Shown here piece by piece: positions 12,757 through 13,479 of a DNA stretch of 13,479 nucleotides. Position 1 is the first letter of the stretch, and each line of letters begins with the position of its first letter. Both the position numbers and the translations under genes were made by a program. The notes beneath the pieces are model-generated. The model saw only the letters and a program-made list of their open reading frames with translations, ran no database searches and was not told the DNA's origin. The stretch lies in the NCBI GenBank assembly GCA_964591605.1, contig CAZQEN010000207.1:1-13479 (forward strand), written 5' to 3'. The DNA comes from CAYLLT01 sp964591605. Lineage in GTDB: Bacteria > Planctomycetota > Phycisphaerae > UBA1845 > PWPN01.

Positions 12757-13479
12757 TCCAGTCACCACTCCTCAGCCGGCACGCCGGCTACATCGGCGGC
12801 CGGTGGGTGACCGGCCGGGGCGAGCGGCCGCTCGAGGTGGTCAATCCGGCCACGGGCGAGCTGCTGGCGCGGCTTGCGGGTTTCGGCGAGTCGGAGACGG
12901 TCGCGGCGATCGAAGCGGCGGACGCGGCCCTTCGCTCGGTTTCGAGCCTGGATGAGCGATCGGCCTGGCTGGCCGGCATTCACGAACGCCTGATGCGCCA
13001 TCGCGAGGAGCTGGGCCGCATCATCACGCTCGAACAGGGCAAGCCGCTCAAGGAATCGCTGACCGAGGTGGAGTACGCTGCCAGCTTCTTCGGGTTCTTC
13101 GCGCAGCAGCTTCACCATCTGGCCCCACGCGACCTGCCCGAGAAGATCCGCCAGTGCCGCTGGACGGTGTACCACCGCCCGGCCGGCGTGGCCGGCCTGA
13201 TCTCGCCGTGGAACTTTCCGCTGGCCATGATCGCCAAGAAGCTCTCGGCGGCGCTCGGAGCGGGGTGCGCGTGCGTGATCAAGCCGGCGAGCCAGACGCC
13301 GCTGTCGATGATTGCGCTGTTCCACCTGCTCGACGATCTGCGCCTCCCGGCGGGCCAGGTGAACATGGTCTTCGGCACGGCGGGCCCGATCGGAAAGGTG
13401 CTGTGTACGCATCCCGCGGTCCGCATCATCAGCTTCACCGGCTCCATCCGGATTGGGCGGCATGTGGCGCAACGTGTGG
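12753..13479 (+). CDS. Aldehyde dehydrogenase (succinate-semialdehyde dehydrogenase-like), truncated by the window's right edge
   Basis: The first 242 codons of an NAD(P)-dependent aldehyde dehydrogenase are present and the frame is still open at the last base. It begins MIQSPLLSRHAGYIGG and shows the family's N-terminal landmarks: VVNPATGELLARL (29-41), ITLEQGKPLKES (91-102), the cofactor-site SPWNFPLAMIAKKLSAALGA (151-170) with Asn154, CVIKPASQTPLS (174-185) with Lys177, and FTGSIRIGR (228-236), where Ile replaces the usual Thr of FTGST. The pattern is closest to the succinate-semialdehyde/glutarate-semialdehyde group. The catalytic Glu and Cys would lie beyond the window. The ATG at 12753 overlaps the dehydrogenase stop (ATGA), and GGGAG precedes it by about 8 nt, making it the fourth gene of the operon. 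A plausible role is oxidation of the aldehyde released by the aldolase (inference). Confidence 0.92.
   Translation, partial: MIQSPLLSRHAGYIGGRWVTGRGERPLEVVNPATGELLARLAGFGESETVAAIEAADAALRSVSSLDERSAWLAGIHERLMRHREELGRIITLEQGKPLKESLTEVEYAASFFGFFAQQLHHLAPRDLPEKIRQCRWTVYHRPAGVAGLISPWNFPLAMIAKKLSAALGAGCACVIKPASQTPLSMIALFHLLDDLRLPAGQVNMVFGTAGPIGKVLCTHPAVRIISFTGSIRIGRHVAQRV

Noticed and set aside
11908..13472. Long minus-strand open frames opposite the dehydrogenase and aldehyde dehydrogenase
   Set aside because: No family motifs. The opposite strand encodes two unmistakable enzyme families.

Overview
The window is GC-rich, densely coded bacterial DNA, with strong third-position GC that leaves long antisense frames open. 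Its gene families suggest a heterotrophic member of the Planctomycetota or a neighbouring group (Verrucomicrobiota, Acidobacteriota): a DUF1501 protein, a Tat-exported beta-propeller lactonase, a Tat-exported aldo/keto reductase with a ferredoxin tail, a GxDLY-type SGNH hydrolase, a secreted nucleoside hydrolase and a secreted GH32/43-like propeller. This placement is an inference from gene families; there is no rRNA or other marker in the window. No tRNA, rRNA, CRISPR, transposase, integrase or phage gene was found.

Layout. (1) 1-2353: a possible minus-strand gene start at the very left edge, then a forward pair 11 nt apart, a PLP-dependent DegT/DnrJ/EryC1 sugar aminotransferase and a short Tat-signal DUF1501 protein. 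(2) 2571-3845, minus: a Tat-exported 7-bladed lactonase-fold protein, convergent with DUF1501. (3) 3846-4306: a 461-nt divergent intergenic region with a nested palindrome and a plausible sigma70-type promoter inside an inverted repeat. (4) 4307-6824, forward: a Tat-exported aldo/keto reductase with two [4Fe-4S] motifs, then a secreted SGNH hydrolase. (5) 6936-8451, minus: a membrane DUF202 (YidH-like) gene followed by a secreted nucleoside hydrolase, convergent with the SGNH gene across a hairpin-rich gap. (6) 8452-9301: a largely empty divergent region, possibly with the C-terminal remnant of a Gfo/Idh-type oxidoreductase, then a RidA-family gene. (7) 9549-13479, forward: a four-gene translationally coupled operon with stop/start overlaps at every junction. 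It encodes a secreted propeller protein, an HpcH/HpaI aldolase, a tartrate/isopropylmalate-dehydrogenase-family enzyme and an aldehyde dehydrogenase that runs off the right edge.

How the genes may work together. The left two thirds are mostly exported, stand-alone enzymes that look suited to attacking glycans, esters, nucleosides and sugar lactones outside the cytoplasm. The right-hand operon looks like a dedicated catabolic unit: a secreted carbohydrate-binding or hydrolysing protein, a pyruvate-type aldolase for a 2-keto-3-deoxy acid, a 2-hydroxyacid oxidative decarboxylase and an aldehyde dehydrogenase for the aldehyde product. RidA, just upstream in the same direction, could remove enamine/imine intermediates. 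The substrate cannot be read from the sequence. The most unusual points are the ATGAGTG heptamer array forming the stop/start junction of that operon, the aldo/keto reductase with a mostly replaced catalytic tetrad, and the internally shortened DUF1501 protein.
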